DNA from: Flavobacterium sp. 5
Lineage (GTDB): Bacteria > Bacteroidota > Bacteroidia > Flavobacteriales > Flavobacteriaceae
Length of the DNA stretch: 64,000 nt
NCBI RefSeq assembly: GCF_002813295.1
Contig: NZ_PHUE01000001.1
Location: 434,001-498,000, forward strand
Direction: 5' to 3'
Part shown: positions 29,497 to 39,400 of the stretch, piece after piece
How the letters are laid out: the number at the start of each line of letters is the position of its first letter
How positions within the stretch are numbered: position 1 is the stretch's first letter
Notes under the pieces: generated by a model
The model's database searches: none
What the model was told of the DNA's origin: nothing
The model's input: only the letters and a program-made list of their open reading frames with translations
Translations under genes and position numbers: made by a program

Positions 29497-29856
29497 ATGA
29501 AAAAAAAATCCAAAGTATCTTTTGATAAAATTTCTTTTAAAAAATTAAGGCGATTATACATCTTCGCCTTAATTACTATTGCTGTAACAGTACTACTGAG
29601 TCAGCTGCTCATCCAATACAATCTCTACAGTCAACTCAGCGATTCCAGAATTATTAATATTTCGGGAAAGCAACGAATGCTTAGCCAAAAATTAACTAAA
29701 GAAGTTTTAGTTCTCAATTTCATAACTGATTCTTTGCAAGAAAAAGAGCAGATCAATAAGATTTCTAAAACCATTTTACTTTGGAAATCAAATCATAACT
29801 CATTAGTAAATGGCAGTGACCGCTTAGGATTTCCAAAAGAAAAAATCCTAAACTAA
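29497..29856 (+). CDS. NarX/PilJ-type sensor kinase, N-terminal fragment (frameshifted)
   Basis: This 119-residue fragment has one membrane helix (about residues 19-41) and the start of a PilJ/NarX-type periplasmic sensing domain with SDSRIINISGKQRMLSQKL, resembling the nitrate-binding P-box region. The frame stops at 29856. One additional A in the A6 run at 29840-29845 would continue it as GFPKEKNPKLTRYFKNIKPNF into the kinase frame at 29853-31304. It is therefore one gene split by a -1 shift. Confidence 0.8.
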   Translation: MKKKSKVSFDKISFKKLRRLYIFALITIAVTVLLSQLLIQYNLYSQLSDSRIINISGKQRMLSQKLTKEVLVLNFITDSLQEKEQINKISKTILLWKSNHNSLVNGSDRLGFPKEKILN

Positions 29857-29918
29857 CGCGATATTTCAAAAACATAAAGCCCAATTTTGACACTATAATT
29901 AAGGTTACAAATACTTTT

Positions 29919-31304
29919 TTGACCAACAAAAAACTAAATAAAAACGAACACGAAAACAAAAAACTCGTACAAACTCTACTAGCTAACGAAACGATTTTCC
30001 TTTCGAAAATGAATCAAATCGTCAGTGAATATGATACTGAAGCATTAGAAAAAGTAACCCTGCAACGCAAAACAGAATACATTCTTCTTGTCTTTACACT
30101 ATTCGTTTTACTATTAGAATTTTTGTTTATTTTCAAGCCCACCACCAAAAAAATTGAGTTACTTATTTCGAACCTGTTATCTTCAGAAAGGAAAGCATTA
30201 AAACTCGCTCAGGACACCGAAATAATTAGTGAAGCCAAAGAAAACTCAGTCAAAGAATTAAAATCGCTCAATTATGCGATGGAAAATACGTTACTCTATT
30301 GCCGAATTGCAACTGATGGTACCATTATTCATATTGGTGAAAAATTTTCAAAACTACTTCAATACAATCCTTTCAATTCCGAAACTAAATTCGGTGAAGT
30401 TCTAACTCCAATTGAAAAAGAACAACTTTTCATTGACAGAATCGTACTTCAAAACAACCGCAGAGGCTGGCAAGGCGAATTAAACATTACCACCCGAAAC
30501 GAGCAAACTCTTTGGTTAGACTTATCCATGATTCCGGTAACCATAAAAAAAGATGAGTCCGAGCTTTTAATAATATGCTTTGACATAACCGAGCGTAAAA
30601 AAGCTGTTCAGGAAGTAGAGCGTTTGAATACCGCCAATATTGAAAACAAATTAAATCAGCAAAAAGTAATTTCGAGTAAAATTGTCGAAAATCAAGAAAA
30701 CGAACAAAACAGAATTGCCAGAGAAATTCATGACGGAATAGGACAAATGCTAACTGGATTAAAATTCAGTCTTGAAAGTATCAATCTTGACGACAAAGAA
30801 AAAGCTGCCATAAAAATAGAATATTTAAAAAAATTATCTCTCGACATCATCAAAGGAGTTCGTACGGCTACTTTTAATTTAATGCCTCCTGAATTAAGTG
30901 ATCACGGAATCAATTCTGCACTTTCTAAACTCACTTTAGAACTTTCTAAACTCACTGGAAAGAACATTTTATTTTATAACAAAACTGATTTCAACGCACG
31001 ATTGGACTCTTTAATCGAAATAAATATTTATCGATTAACACAAGAAGCTATCAATAATGCCATCAAATATGCCGATTCTACACATATAATTGTGCAACTT
31101 TCACACAGCGCAACCCTTTTGAGTATCATCGTTGATGATAACGGAAAAGGATTTGACATTAATACAGTAGAGAAAAAGAGAAATAGTGAATCTGGAATGG
31201 GTATGCTCTTCATGAAAGAACGCATTCAATATATCAATGGTCGCGTTTTCTTTAATTCTATTCCAAACGAAGGAACGCGAATTACATTTAACATTCCTAT
31301 TTAA
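29919..31304 (+). CDS. NarX-like sensor histidine kinase, C-terminal fragment
   Basis: This is the continuation of the preceding sensor. The frame is open upstream of the assigned TTG at 29919, back to at least 29853, so no true start exists here. It contains the rest of the sensing domain, a second membrane helix (EYILLVFTLFVLLLEFLFIF), a PAS-like module (MENTLLYCRIATDGTIIHIG to ITERKKA), HisKA_3 with REIHDGIGQMLTGLKFSLE and an HATPase domain (VDDNGKGFD, GMGMLFMKERI). The likely partner is the NarL-type regulator at 31833. If the frameshift is real, membrane sensing is lost unless ribosome or polymerase slippage rescues it. Confidence 0.85.
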   Translation: MTNKKLNKNEHENKKLVQTLLANETIFLSKMNQIVSEYDTEALEKVTLQRKTEYILLVFTLFVLLLEFLFIFKPTTKKIELLISNLLSSERKALKLAQDTEIISEAKENSVKELKSLNYAMENTLLYCRIATDGTIIHIGEKFSKLLQYNPFNSETKFGEVLTPIEKEQLFIDRIVLQNNRRGWQGELNITTRNEQTLWLDLSMIPVTIKKDESELLIICFDITERKKAVQEVERLNTANIENKLNQQKVISSKIVENQENEQNRIAREIHDGIGQMLTGLKFSLESINLDDKEKAAIKIEYLKKLSLDIIKGVRTATFNLMPPELSDHGINSALSKLTLELSKLTGKNILFYNKTDFNARLDSLIEINIYRLTQEAINNAIKYADSTHIIVQLSHSATLLSIIVDDNGKGFDINTVEKKRNSESGMGMLFMKERIQYINGRVFFNSIPNEGTRITFNIPI

Positions 31305-31313
31305 ATAATTATT

Positions 31314-31430
31314 GGGGCGTGCTACCATCTCAATAAAAGGGCTATTATTCTTTGCCTTTATTTGCCCTTTTACCGGTATGCTGTCGTGCTGTCCGCGTTA
31401 CAAGGTAACTTGCTCACATCACTCACGCGA
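31314..31430 (+). repeat. Structured intergenic repeat, family II, copy 1
   Basis: The closing stem GCGTG (31317-31321) pairs with CACGC (31424-31428). Inside are hairpin AAAAGGGC/GCCCTTTT (31335-31342 with 31364-31371) and hairpin GTTAC-AAG-GTAAC (31397-31409). Shared landmarks with the copy at 41479 are ATGCTGTC, CGCG before hairpin two, and CTTGCT after it. It begins 10 bases after the sensor-kinase stop. Confidence 0.75.
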
Positions 31431-31466
31431 TCTAACAGCTTTACTTTTCAGTTTACCTTTTAACCT

Positions 31467-31684
31467 GAACTCGATTATTAAAATCGACACCGCTCTGATG
31501 GAGCTTAAAAAATACTGCCATTTAGAACTTCTATAAATAGTATAGTCCTATGGAGCTAAAATTTCTTAACCTACATTGAATTTAGCCACAGAGTGGCAAG
31601 ATATAAATAGAAATCAATAACCGTTTAATACATCAGAGCTCCTCCATAAGAGCGAAATATAAAGACATATTAATAATCGAGTTC
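31467..31684. mobile_element. MITE-like element with terminal inverted repeats
   Basis: GAACTCGATTATTAA (31467-31481) is inverted perfectly at 31670-31684. A second, imperfect inverted pair lies inside it (CGCTCTGATGGAG at 31491, CTCCTCCATAAGAGCG near 31640). The 218-base element carries no open frame of note. With the family II repeat it fills most of the gap 31305-31832; no target-site duplication was recognised. Confidence 0.5.
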
Positions 31685-31832
31685 GATTTTTAAAAAATCC
31701 AAAAAGATACTCACTAAGTAATTTCACTATTCAAAATTCAATTTTTAAATTTATTTTCAAAAAATACGTATCTTAGCATGCAAATTAGATGAATCTACGT
31801 AAGAAGTAGTATTGAGTAATAAGTAGTACATT

Positions 31833-32492
31833 ATGAGTGATAAAATTCAAGTAGTTCTTGCAGACGACCACGTTTTTGTGAGAGATGGTATAAAATCATT
31901 ATTAGAAAACGAAGCCAACATAACTGTTATAGGAGAAGCCACAGATGGTCTCGAAGCATTAACAGCAATAGATGAACTAAAACCAGATTTATTAATTCTT
32001 GACATCAGAATGCCCAACTTAACAGGTATCGAAGTTGTCGAACAATTAAGAGCAAAAAATAATTTTGTAAAAATTATAATGCTTTCTATGCATGAGTCCG
32101 AAGAATACGTATTGAAATCTATTCAAGCTGGAGCTGACGGATACTTACTAAAAGGATCAAGCAAAGAAGAATTTTTAAAAGCAGTTCATACGGTTTCTAA
32201 TGGTGGAAAATATTTTAGTGGTGATATTTCATCAATTCTAATTGGACAATTAACTAATCCTTCGCTTATCACTGAGCCAAAACAATCATTAGGAGAAGAA
32301 CAGGTAATTACCAAAAGAGAAAAAGAAATCTTAAAACTTTTACTTAGCGGAAAAGGCAACAAAGAAATAGCTGAAGCATTAGATATTAGTAAAAGGACTG
32401 CCGAAGTTCACCGATTCAATCTAATGAAAAAATTAAAAGTTAAAAACCTAATGGAGCTTTCCAATAAAGCAACAGAATACGCACTTTTATAG
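31833..32492 (+). CDS. NarL/FixJ-type response regulator
   Basis: A 219-residue regulator. The receiver domain has the acidic pair ADDHVFV, the phospho-acceptor Asp in LLILDIRMPN and the conserved Lys in GYLLKGSSKEE. The C-terminal LuxR-type HTH is ITKREKEILKLLLSGKGNKEIAEALDISKRTAEVH. Position in the nitrate region next to a NarX-like kinase, and 7-2-7 palindromes at four nitrate-related promoters, suggest that it is the pathway regulator. A half-site-like TACGTAT lies in its own leader (about 31767). Confidence 0.93.
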   Translation: MSDKIQVVLADDHVFVRDGIKSLLENEANITVIGEATDGLEALTAIDELKPDLLILDIRMPNLTGIEVVEQLRAKNNFVKIIMLSMHESEEYVLKSIQAGADGYLLKGSSKEEFLKAVHTVSNGGKYFSGDISSILIGQLTNPSLITEPKQSLGEEQVITKREKEILKLLLSGKGNKEIAEALDISKRTAEVHRFNLMKKLKVKNLMELSNKATEYALL

Positions 32493-32540
32493 CGAGTTCT
32501 ATACTTTCTAACTAAAAATAAGTATTCTAATATTTGTAAA

Positions 32541-32615
32541 TACGTATAAATACTTAATTATTTTTCAAAAGCTGCGTTTTCGCAGCTTTTCTATTTTGCA
32601 TACTACTTAGTTTTG
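32541..32615 (+). promoter_or_regulatory. narK operator and -7 box
   Basis: TACGTAT-AA-ATACTTA (32541-32556) is a 7-2-7 palindrome of the same type as at nirB, the nitrate reductase gene and cobA. A -7 element TAGTTTTG lies at 32608-32615 and the ATG at 32635. The regulator terminator at 32567-32590 sits between operator and promoter. Confidence 0.65.
32567..32590 (+). terminator. Intrinsic terminator after the response regulator
   Basis: AAAAGCTGCG pairs with CGCAGCTTTT around a TTTT loop; a T-rich stretch follows. Confidence 0.8.
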
Positions 32616-32634
32616 TATAAAAATAATAAGTATT

Positions 32635-34116
32635 ATGTCAACAACAAACTCCCTTTCATTATCGCACCGAATTTTATTTCTAAATACTTTAGCTTTCACG
32701 GTGTGTTTCGCTTGCTGGACTCTTAATGGGGTTCTGGTTACTTTTTTAGTAGATAACGGAATCTTCAAATGGGATGTTGTCCAAGTAGGATGGCTTTTAG
32801 GAATTCCTATATTAACTGGATCAGTTATGCGTTTACCAATAGGAATATTAACTGATAAATTTGGTGGTAAGTATGTGTTTTCAATTTTGCTGCTTCTTTG
32901 CTCTATTCCTTTATTTCTTTTACCATTAGCAGATAGTTTTTTTATGTTTGCACTTTTAAGCTTTCTGTTTGGTATGGTGGGAACCAGCTTTGCAGTTGGT
33001 ATTGGATTCACTTCTATTTGGTACCCAAAAGAATGGCAAGGCAGAGCTTTAGGAATTTTTGGAATGGGTAATGCTGGTGCTGCCATAACGACATTCATGG
33101 CTCCTTCTTTATTAAATGAATTCTCAATTGATGATCCACAAAACGGATGGAAAATGCTCCCAATTATATATGGAGTTGCATTAGTTGTAATTGGTATTAT
33201 CTTTTTGATTTTTACAAAAAACAAAAAAATGGAAAACCAAACTAAGAGTGTTCCTCAAATGCTGCAATCTTTAAAAAGTACTAGAGTTTGGAGATTTGGA
33301 GCTTATTATTTCTTAGTATTTGGTTGTTTCGTTGCTTATTCTCAATGGTTGTTACCCAACTTTATGAATGTCTATCAAACGAGTTTGGTTATGGGTGGTA
33401 TGTTTGCAACAATGTTCAGTTTACCATCAGGTGTTATTCGCGCATTTGGAGGTTATTTGTCAGATAAATTTGGAGCTCGTAAAGTAATGTATTGGGTACT
33501 GGGATCATCAGTAATTCTAAGTGCGCTATTAATGATTCCAAAAATGGATATTACCACTTCTGGACCAGGAGTTATGGCAACAAAAAAAGGAATCATCACT
33601 GCCGTTTCAAACACACTTGTGAAAGTTGGCGAAAAAGAATTTCCAATTAATTTAAAAATAAACAAACCTCTAGAAAATACAATATTTCCAACTCGTAATT
33701 CTTGGCAGGAAGTGGTTGTAAATCAAAATCAAGAAGTAAAGAAAAAAGAACTTATTGCTAAAGGTGTTACTGCTATTCACTTTAGTGCTAATATGTGGGT
33801 GTATCTAATCCTAGTAATTCTAATTGGAATTTCATGGGGAATTGGTAAAGCTGCAGTATACAAACATATCCCGGAATATTTCCCAACCGAAGTAGGTGTT
33901 GTAGGTGGTATGGTAGGAATGATTGGAGGTCTTGGAGGATTTTTTGGACCAATAATTTTCGGATATTTATTAACCACTACGGGAATTTGGTCTAGCTCAT
34001 GGATTTTTATTTTACTCTTATCAGCAGCCTGTTTAATTTGGATGCATGTTACAGTAACCAAAATCATGAACGAAAAACAACCAATCTTATCAAAAGAAAT
34101 GGATAGAAAAAAATAA
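32635..34116 (+). CDS. narK: NarK-type nitrate/nitrite MFS transporter
   Basis: A 493-residue, 12-helix major-facilitator transporter of the NNP family. Nitrate signature segments are GIFGMGNAGAAITTFMAP and GMIGGLGGFFGPIIFGYLL. Between helices in the second half, residues about 303-383 form a soluble insertion (SGPGVMATKKGIITAVSNTL onwards) that the short NarK proteins lack. It imports nitrate for the reductase encoded downstream. It has its own promoter with operator and is closed by a terminator. Confidence 0.93.
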   Translation: MSTTNSLSLSHRILFLNTLAFTVCFACWTLNGVLVTFLVDNGIFKWDVVQVGWLLGIPILTGSVMRLPIGILTDKFGGKYVFSILLLLCSIPLFLLPLADSFFMFALLSFLFGMVGTSFAVGIGFTSIWYPKEWQGRALGIFGMGNAGAAITTFMAPSLLNEFSIDDPQNGWKMLPIIYGVALVVIGIIFLIFTKNKKMENQTKSVPQMLQSLKSTRVWRFGAYYFLVFGCFVAYSQWLLPNFMNVYQTSLVMGGMFATMFSLPSGVIRAFGGYLSDKFGARKVMYWVLGSSVILSALLMIPKMDITTSGPGVMATKKGIITAVSNTLVKVGEKEFPINLKINKPLENTIFPTRNSWQEVVVNQNQEVKKKELIAKGVTAIHFSANMWVYLILVILIGISWGIGKAAVYKHIPEYFPTEVGVVGGMVGMIGGLGGFFGPIIFGYLLTTTGIWSSSWIFILLLSAACLIWMHVTVTKIMNEKQPILSKEMDRKK

Positions 34117-34141
34117 TGCCTTTTTAATTACTTGTGTATAG

Positions 34142-34177
34142 CTGCTCTCCTAACCTCTTACTTGGAGAGCAGTTTTT
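34142..34177 (+). terminator. Intrinsic terminator after narK
   Basis: CTGCTCTCC (34142-34150) pairs with GGAGAGCAG (34164-34172), followed by five T residues. Confidence 0.88.
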
Positions 34178-34365
34178 ATTTTTATTAATCATACTATCAC
34201 AATAAAAAGCCCTTTACTAAGTGGTCAAGAACAGCTATGCCCATTCCCAAAATCATTTTTAAATCTTCAAAAGAACAAGAGCAGATACACATCACCTAAA
34301 TTATATTTTTAAAATTACTGAGCATAACTAATCTCACCAGAATATTAACCAAAAACCAAAAGACC

Positions 34366-35781
34366 ATGAGAAAACTAGCCTCAAACTTAATTGCACTTTT
34401 GGTAATAGTATTTACTGTTACCGGTTTTAAAAGTCCAGATACAAACAATTCAATTTTAAAAAAGAAAATTACACTCGAGCATAAGCGAACTAACAAAGTA
34501 AACCCACCAAAAACAAAAAAACTACCTGTAGAAAAAGCAATCTTAACTATTGGCTTTATAAAACTTACTGATATGGCTCCATTAGCAATTGCTAAATTCT
34601 TAGGCTATTTTGAAGAGGAAGGACTTACTGTAAACTTAGAAGCCCAAGCCAATTGGAGAGAAATTCTAGACAAAGTAATAGAAAATCAACTTGACGGTGC
34701 TCAAATGCTTGCTGGGCAACCAATCGCAGCTGCCGTAGGCTGCGGAAGACAAGCTCAACTTGTTACCTCCTATTCTATGGATCTCAATGGAAATGCCATT
34801 ACGGTATCAAATGAAGCTTGGGCAAAAATGAAAGACAGCATACCTCAAGAATATGGAAAACCAGTTCACCCTATTCCTTCTTATGCTTTGAAACCTGTTT
34901 TGAATTTTTACAAACATGCAAACAAACCTTTTACCTTTGGAATTGTTGGTGCTTATTCAACTCATAATTATCAGTTGCGCTATTGGCTGGCAGCAGGTGG
35001 TATAAATCCAGGATTTTACAGTAACACCAACATTCAAGGAAGTAAAGGAAATGCTGGTGCCGATGTACAGTTGAATATTACAGCGCCTCCGCAAATGCCA
35101 GAAACATTAAAGGCAGGTACTATTAACGGCTATTGTGTTGGAGAACCATGGAATCAACAAGCAGTTGAGGAAAGTATAGGAGTTCCTATAGTTACCAGTA
35201 AAGAAATTTGGAAAAATCATCCTGAAAAAGTATTCGTGATGACTAAAGAGTTCGTTACTAAATATCCTAATACTGCCATCGCTATCACAAAAGCATTAAT
35301 AAGAGCCGGAAAATGGTTAGACAATCCTGAAAATCGGAAAGAAGCTACTAGAATTTTGTCAAAATCCGCATATGTAGATGGAAGCAAACGAGTAATAGAC
35401 AATTCAATGTTAGGTACTTTTGAATTTGAAAAAGGGGACGTTCGATCTGTGCCCGACTTTAATGTTTTCTTTAAATACAATGCAACCTATCCTTATTATT
35501 CAGATGGAATTTGGTACATGACTCAAATGAAACGTTGGGGTCAAATAACTGAATCAAAGCCTAATGAATGGTATATCAGTAAAATTCAAGAAGTTTACAA
35601 GCCGGATATCTGGTTTCAAGCAGCAAAATTACTCCTAGAAGAAGGCTTTATTTCTGAATCGGATATTCCTGTAACAGATGGTTTTAAAGCTACAACTAAC
35701 GAATTCATTGACGATATGTTCTACGACGGAAGAAAGCCAGTTGAGTATATAAATAGCTTTAAAATTGGTCTGAAAAACTAG
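34366..35781 (+). CDS. NrtA/CmpA-family nitrate-binding protein without transporter partners
   Basis: A 471-residue exported protein with a signal peptide (MRKLASNLIALLVIVFTVTG). The NrtA/CmpA-like fold is shown by IGFIKLTDMAPLAIAKFLGYFEEEGL, ANWREILDKVIENQLDGAQML, NITAPPQMPETLKAGTINGYCVGEPWN and the C-terminal EWYISKIQEVYKPDIWFQAAKLL. Such proteins bind nitrate, nitrite or bicarbonate for ABC import. No permease or ATPase gene is nearby, so a sensory role with the NarX-like kinase or periplasmic capture for NarK is possible. Both are inferences. Confidence 0.87.
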   Translation: MRKLASNLIALLVIVFTVTGFKSPDTNNSILKKKITLEHKRTNKVNPPKTKKLPVEKAILTIGFIKLTDMAPLAIAKFLGYFEEEGLTVNLEAQANWREILDKVIENQLDGAQMLAGQPIAAAVGCGRQAQLVTSYSMDLNGNAITVSNEAWAKMKDSIPQEYGKPVHPIPSYALKPVLNFYKHANKPFTFGIVGAYSTHNYQLRYWLAAGGINPGFYSNTNIQGSKGNAGADVQLNITAPPQMPETLKAGTINGYCVGEPWNQQAVEESIGVPIVTSKEIWKNHPEKVFVMTKEFVTKYPNTAIAITKALIRAGKWLDNPENRKEATRILSKSAYVDGSKRVIDNSMLGTFEFEKGDVRSVPDFNVFFKYNATYPYYSDGIWYMTQMKRWGQITESKPNEWYISKIQEVYKPDIWFQAAKLLLEEGFISESDIPVTDGFKATTNEFIDDMFYDGRKPVEYINSFKIGLKN

Positions 35782-35853
35782 TTTTTGCTTCTCTATCTTT
35801 TAACAAAAAACAAAGAAAAAAATACCACCAAAAACAAGTTTCAATCCATTAAG

Positions 35854-35890
35854 AACCTGATGCATTTTTCAAATGCATCAGGTTTTTTTT
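35854..35890 (+). terminator. Intrinsic terminator after the nitrate-binding protein
   Basis: A perfect 14-bp stem (35854-35867 with 35871-35884) with a TTC loop and a long T run. Confidence 0.92.
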
Positions 35891-35943
35891 TGATTAATTT
35901 CTAAAACTATAAATTTATATAGATTCTCGGAATTATAGTATTT

Positions 35944-36057
35944 CTCGCGTAAGGGATTGTAGTGGAGCTCTTTTTATATTTGGTGATTTTTCTTCACCAA
36001 ATATAAAAAAGCGGGAACGGAAAGCCCGACCCGACCTTTTTGGGAGGGATACGCCCA
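35944..36057 (-). repeat. Structured intergenic repeat, family II, copy 2 (minus strand)
   Basis: Read on the minus strand it starts GGGCGTA and ends TACGCG; the closing stem is 36050-36054 with 35947-35951. The inner hairpin is a perfect 16-bp stem (35971-35986 with 35994-36009). TCGGGCTTTCCG lies between the two parts. The gap 35782-36400 otherwise holds a terminator and the nitrate reductase promoter. Confidence 0.7.
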
Positions 36058-36308
36058 CATGATTTTTCAAGAACTGACGAAGTAAGTCAAAGTTTCCTTT
36101 TCAAGGGAACTCAAAAACTATTCAATTGAAATATAATTGCATTTACGCTGACTAAAATCTAAAAACTTCGATTTCTTTTTATCAAAGTTGCAAAACATGA
36201 TTATCGTTATGGATTTACACCCCAATTATTCTAATAATTCAAAATATTGAACCTATTTTTAGCATTCTAATTATATTGAATGTAAACGCTAAAATAAAAT
36301 TAATTTTA

Positions 36309-36341
36309 TACGTATTAATACGTAATTATTACTTACTTTTG
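36309..36341 (+). promoter_or_regulatory. Nitrate reductase promoter and operator
   Basis: TACGTATTAATACGTA (36309-36324) is a perfect 16-bp palindrome in 7-2-7 form. TACTTTTG (36334-36341) is a -7 element. No TTG is at the usual -33 place, where the palindrome lies instead, which fits an activator-dependent promoter. The ATG is at 36401. Confidence 0.75.
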
Positions 36342-36400
36342 TCTGCGTACATTGTACATACAATCCTTAGATGATTACTTCATAAATAAAGATATACATA

Positions 36401-39400
36401 ATGCAAAATACAGAAATCAAAACTACGTGTTCCTATTGTGGAGTAGGATGCGGAATTATTGTAAAAAATGATTCTAAAAATGGAGTGACGGTTACAGGCG
36501 ATAAAGATCATCCCGTAAACAGAGGAATGCTTTGTTCTAAAGGGATGAATTTACATTATGTTGTCAATGACACTTCGGATAGAATATTATATCCTGAAAT
36601 GAGATGGAGTAAATCACATCCAAAAGAAAGAGTAAGCTGGGATGCAGCTTTAGACCGCGCAGCAGCTGTTTTTTCTTCCATCATAAAAAAACACGGACCT
36701 GATAGTGTTGGTTTTTATATCTCTGGACAATGTTTGACTGAAGAATATTATTTGACTAACAAATTAGTAAAAGGTTTTTTAAAAACTAATAATATAGACA
36801 CCAACTCCAGACTCTGTATGAGTTCTGCAGTGGCTGGTTACAAAAAAACCTTTGGAGAAGACTCCGTTCCTATTGCGTATGCTGATATTGAACTGGCTGA
36901 TACTTTTATGATAACCGGAGCAAATCCTGCATTTTGTCATCCCATTCTTTTTAGAAGATTAGAGCAACACAAAGAAAAAAATCCTAAAGTAAAAATAATC
37001 GTTGTCGATCCAAGAAAAACCGACTCAGCACTTTCTGCCGATTTACACTTGCAGATACTTCCTGGAACCGATATTGTTTTATACCACGCTATTGGAAAAC
37101 GATTAATAGAAAAAGGATATGTTGACACAGATTTTGTAAAAAACCATACCGAAAACTATCAACTATACAAAGAACTTGTATCTAACAGTTCTTATGAAAA
37201 TGCGTCCAAAGTTTGTGGTATTTCTGTAAATGACATTCACTTAGCAGCAGAAATGATTGGCAGAGCCAAAGGATTTATTTCTATGTGGGCTATGGGACTT
37301 AACCAAAGTGCTATTGGCGTTGATAAAAATACTGCTTTATTGAACCTTTCACTGGTAACTGGTCAAATTGGAAAACCAGGATCTGGTCCTTTCTCATTGA
37401 CAGGGCAACCCAATGCAATGGGAGGCCGCGAAGTGGGCGGAATGGCTAACTTACTAGCAGTTCATAAAGAATTAAACAATCCAGAACATCGCAAAGAAGT
37501 AGCCGATTTTTGGGGAGTAGATTCCATTTCGGAAAAACCAGGACTTACAGCCACCGAAATGTTTGATGCTTTAGAATCTGGGAAAATGAAAGCGGTTTGG
37601 ATTATCTGTACTAATCCAATGGTCAGCTTACCAGATTCACGCAGAGTTGAAAAAGCATTAGCAAACGCTAAGTTTGTTGTCGTTCAAGATATTTCTCATA
37701 GTGCCGACACCGCAAAATTTGCCGATTTATTATTACCCGCAGCAGGTTGGTTAGAAAAAGAAGGTACAATGACCAACTCTGAGCGTCGTATCTCTTATCT
37801 GCCAAAAGGAATTAATCCTCCTGGAGAAGCTTTATCGGATGTTGAAATTTTGTTGAATTTTGCAAAAAAAATGAAATTTTCAGGTTTCAATTTCGAGAAT
37901 ACCGAAGCTGTTTATAAAGAATATTGCCTTATGACCAAAGGCACTAATATAGATGTCTCTTATTTAAATTATTCAAGACTAAAAAACGAAGGAACTTTTC
38001 AATGGCCTGTACCAGATTATGGACACCCGGGAACACCTCGTTTATTTTCGGATAAAAAGTTCTTTACCCCATCGCAAAAAGCAATTTTCAATATCCCAAC
38101 AAGTATCGAAAATACTTCGGAAAAACCATCGGCACAATACCCATTTATATTAACTACTGGACGTATACGTGATCAATGGCATACGATGACCAAAACTGGA
38201 AAAGTATCGCGATTAATGACACACACTCCTAGTCCAGTTCTTGAAATAAATCCTATCGATGCTTATAAAGCAAAAATTAAAAATGGAGATATTGTTATAG
38301 TAGCCAGTAAAAATGGAGAAGTACGTGTAAAAGCCAAAGTAACCGATACTATCAAAGAAGGTGTTTTATTTTTGCCAATGCACTGGGGAAAACAATTGGA
38401 TAATGATTTGAACAGAACCAACAATCTAACCAATACTATTGTTGATCCAATCTCCAAAGAACCTGATTTTAAATTCACTACCGTTTCAGTAACAAAATAC
38501 GTTAAACCTTTTCAAAAAATCGCAGTTATTGGAGCAGGAGCCGCGGCTTTCCGTTTCATTCAGAATTATAGAGAAATCAATACTGTCGATGAAATTATTG
38601 TTTTTTCAAACGAGGAAAACCCATTTTACAATCGCGTTTTATTACCGGAATATGTTACAGCCGAATTGTCTTGGGAAAGTCTTTTAAAAATAAAAGATGA
38701 TGCTTTGGGACAATTAAATATTACTATGAAATCGGGCGTAGCGATTGAAAACGTAAATGCAACCGATAAAATTATAACCGACAGTCAAGGTAAAATTCAT
38801 CAATTTGACACCTTGATTATGGCTACCGGAAGCCGTCCTTTCATTCCCGAAAATGCGCAATTGCATCTACCAGGTCGTTTTACCATCCGTAAGAAAAATG
38901 ATGCTGACCGATTAAAAGATTACTTAGAGGGAACTAATTTACCAGCAGAAGAACAACACGTAGTTATTGTAGGTGGTGGTTTATTAGGACTTGAATTAGC
39001 AGCAGCGCTTAAACACAAAAAAGTTAAAATAACAATTATCCAAAGAGCTTCCCGTTTAATGGAGCGTCAACTGGATCGTATATCCAGTAAATTATTGGCT
39101 GAAGAAGTACAGCTTCGAGATATTCAAATCTATTTTGATAATGAGGTAAGTACTGTATTCGAAACTGAAAATGCTAACGAAATAGAAATTGCCCTAAAAA
39201 GTGGACGAATCTTAACTGCAAATGCTATTGTTTACACTATTGGAACTATTCCAAACATTGAATTAGCAAAGGAAACAGGGCTTATTTGCGGTCGCGGTGT
39301 CAAAGTAAATCAGTATTTACAGACATCCAATCCAGATGTATTTGCTATAGGTGAAATTGCTGAATTCAACAATCAGTTATTTGGAATCACTTCTGCTGCC

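Noticed and set aside
31312..31536. A 74-codon open frame after the sensor kinase
   Set aside because: It covers the family II repeat and part of the MITE-like element; stem bases determine its sequence.
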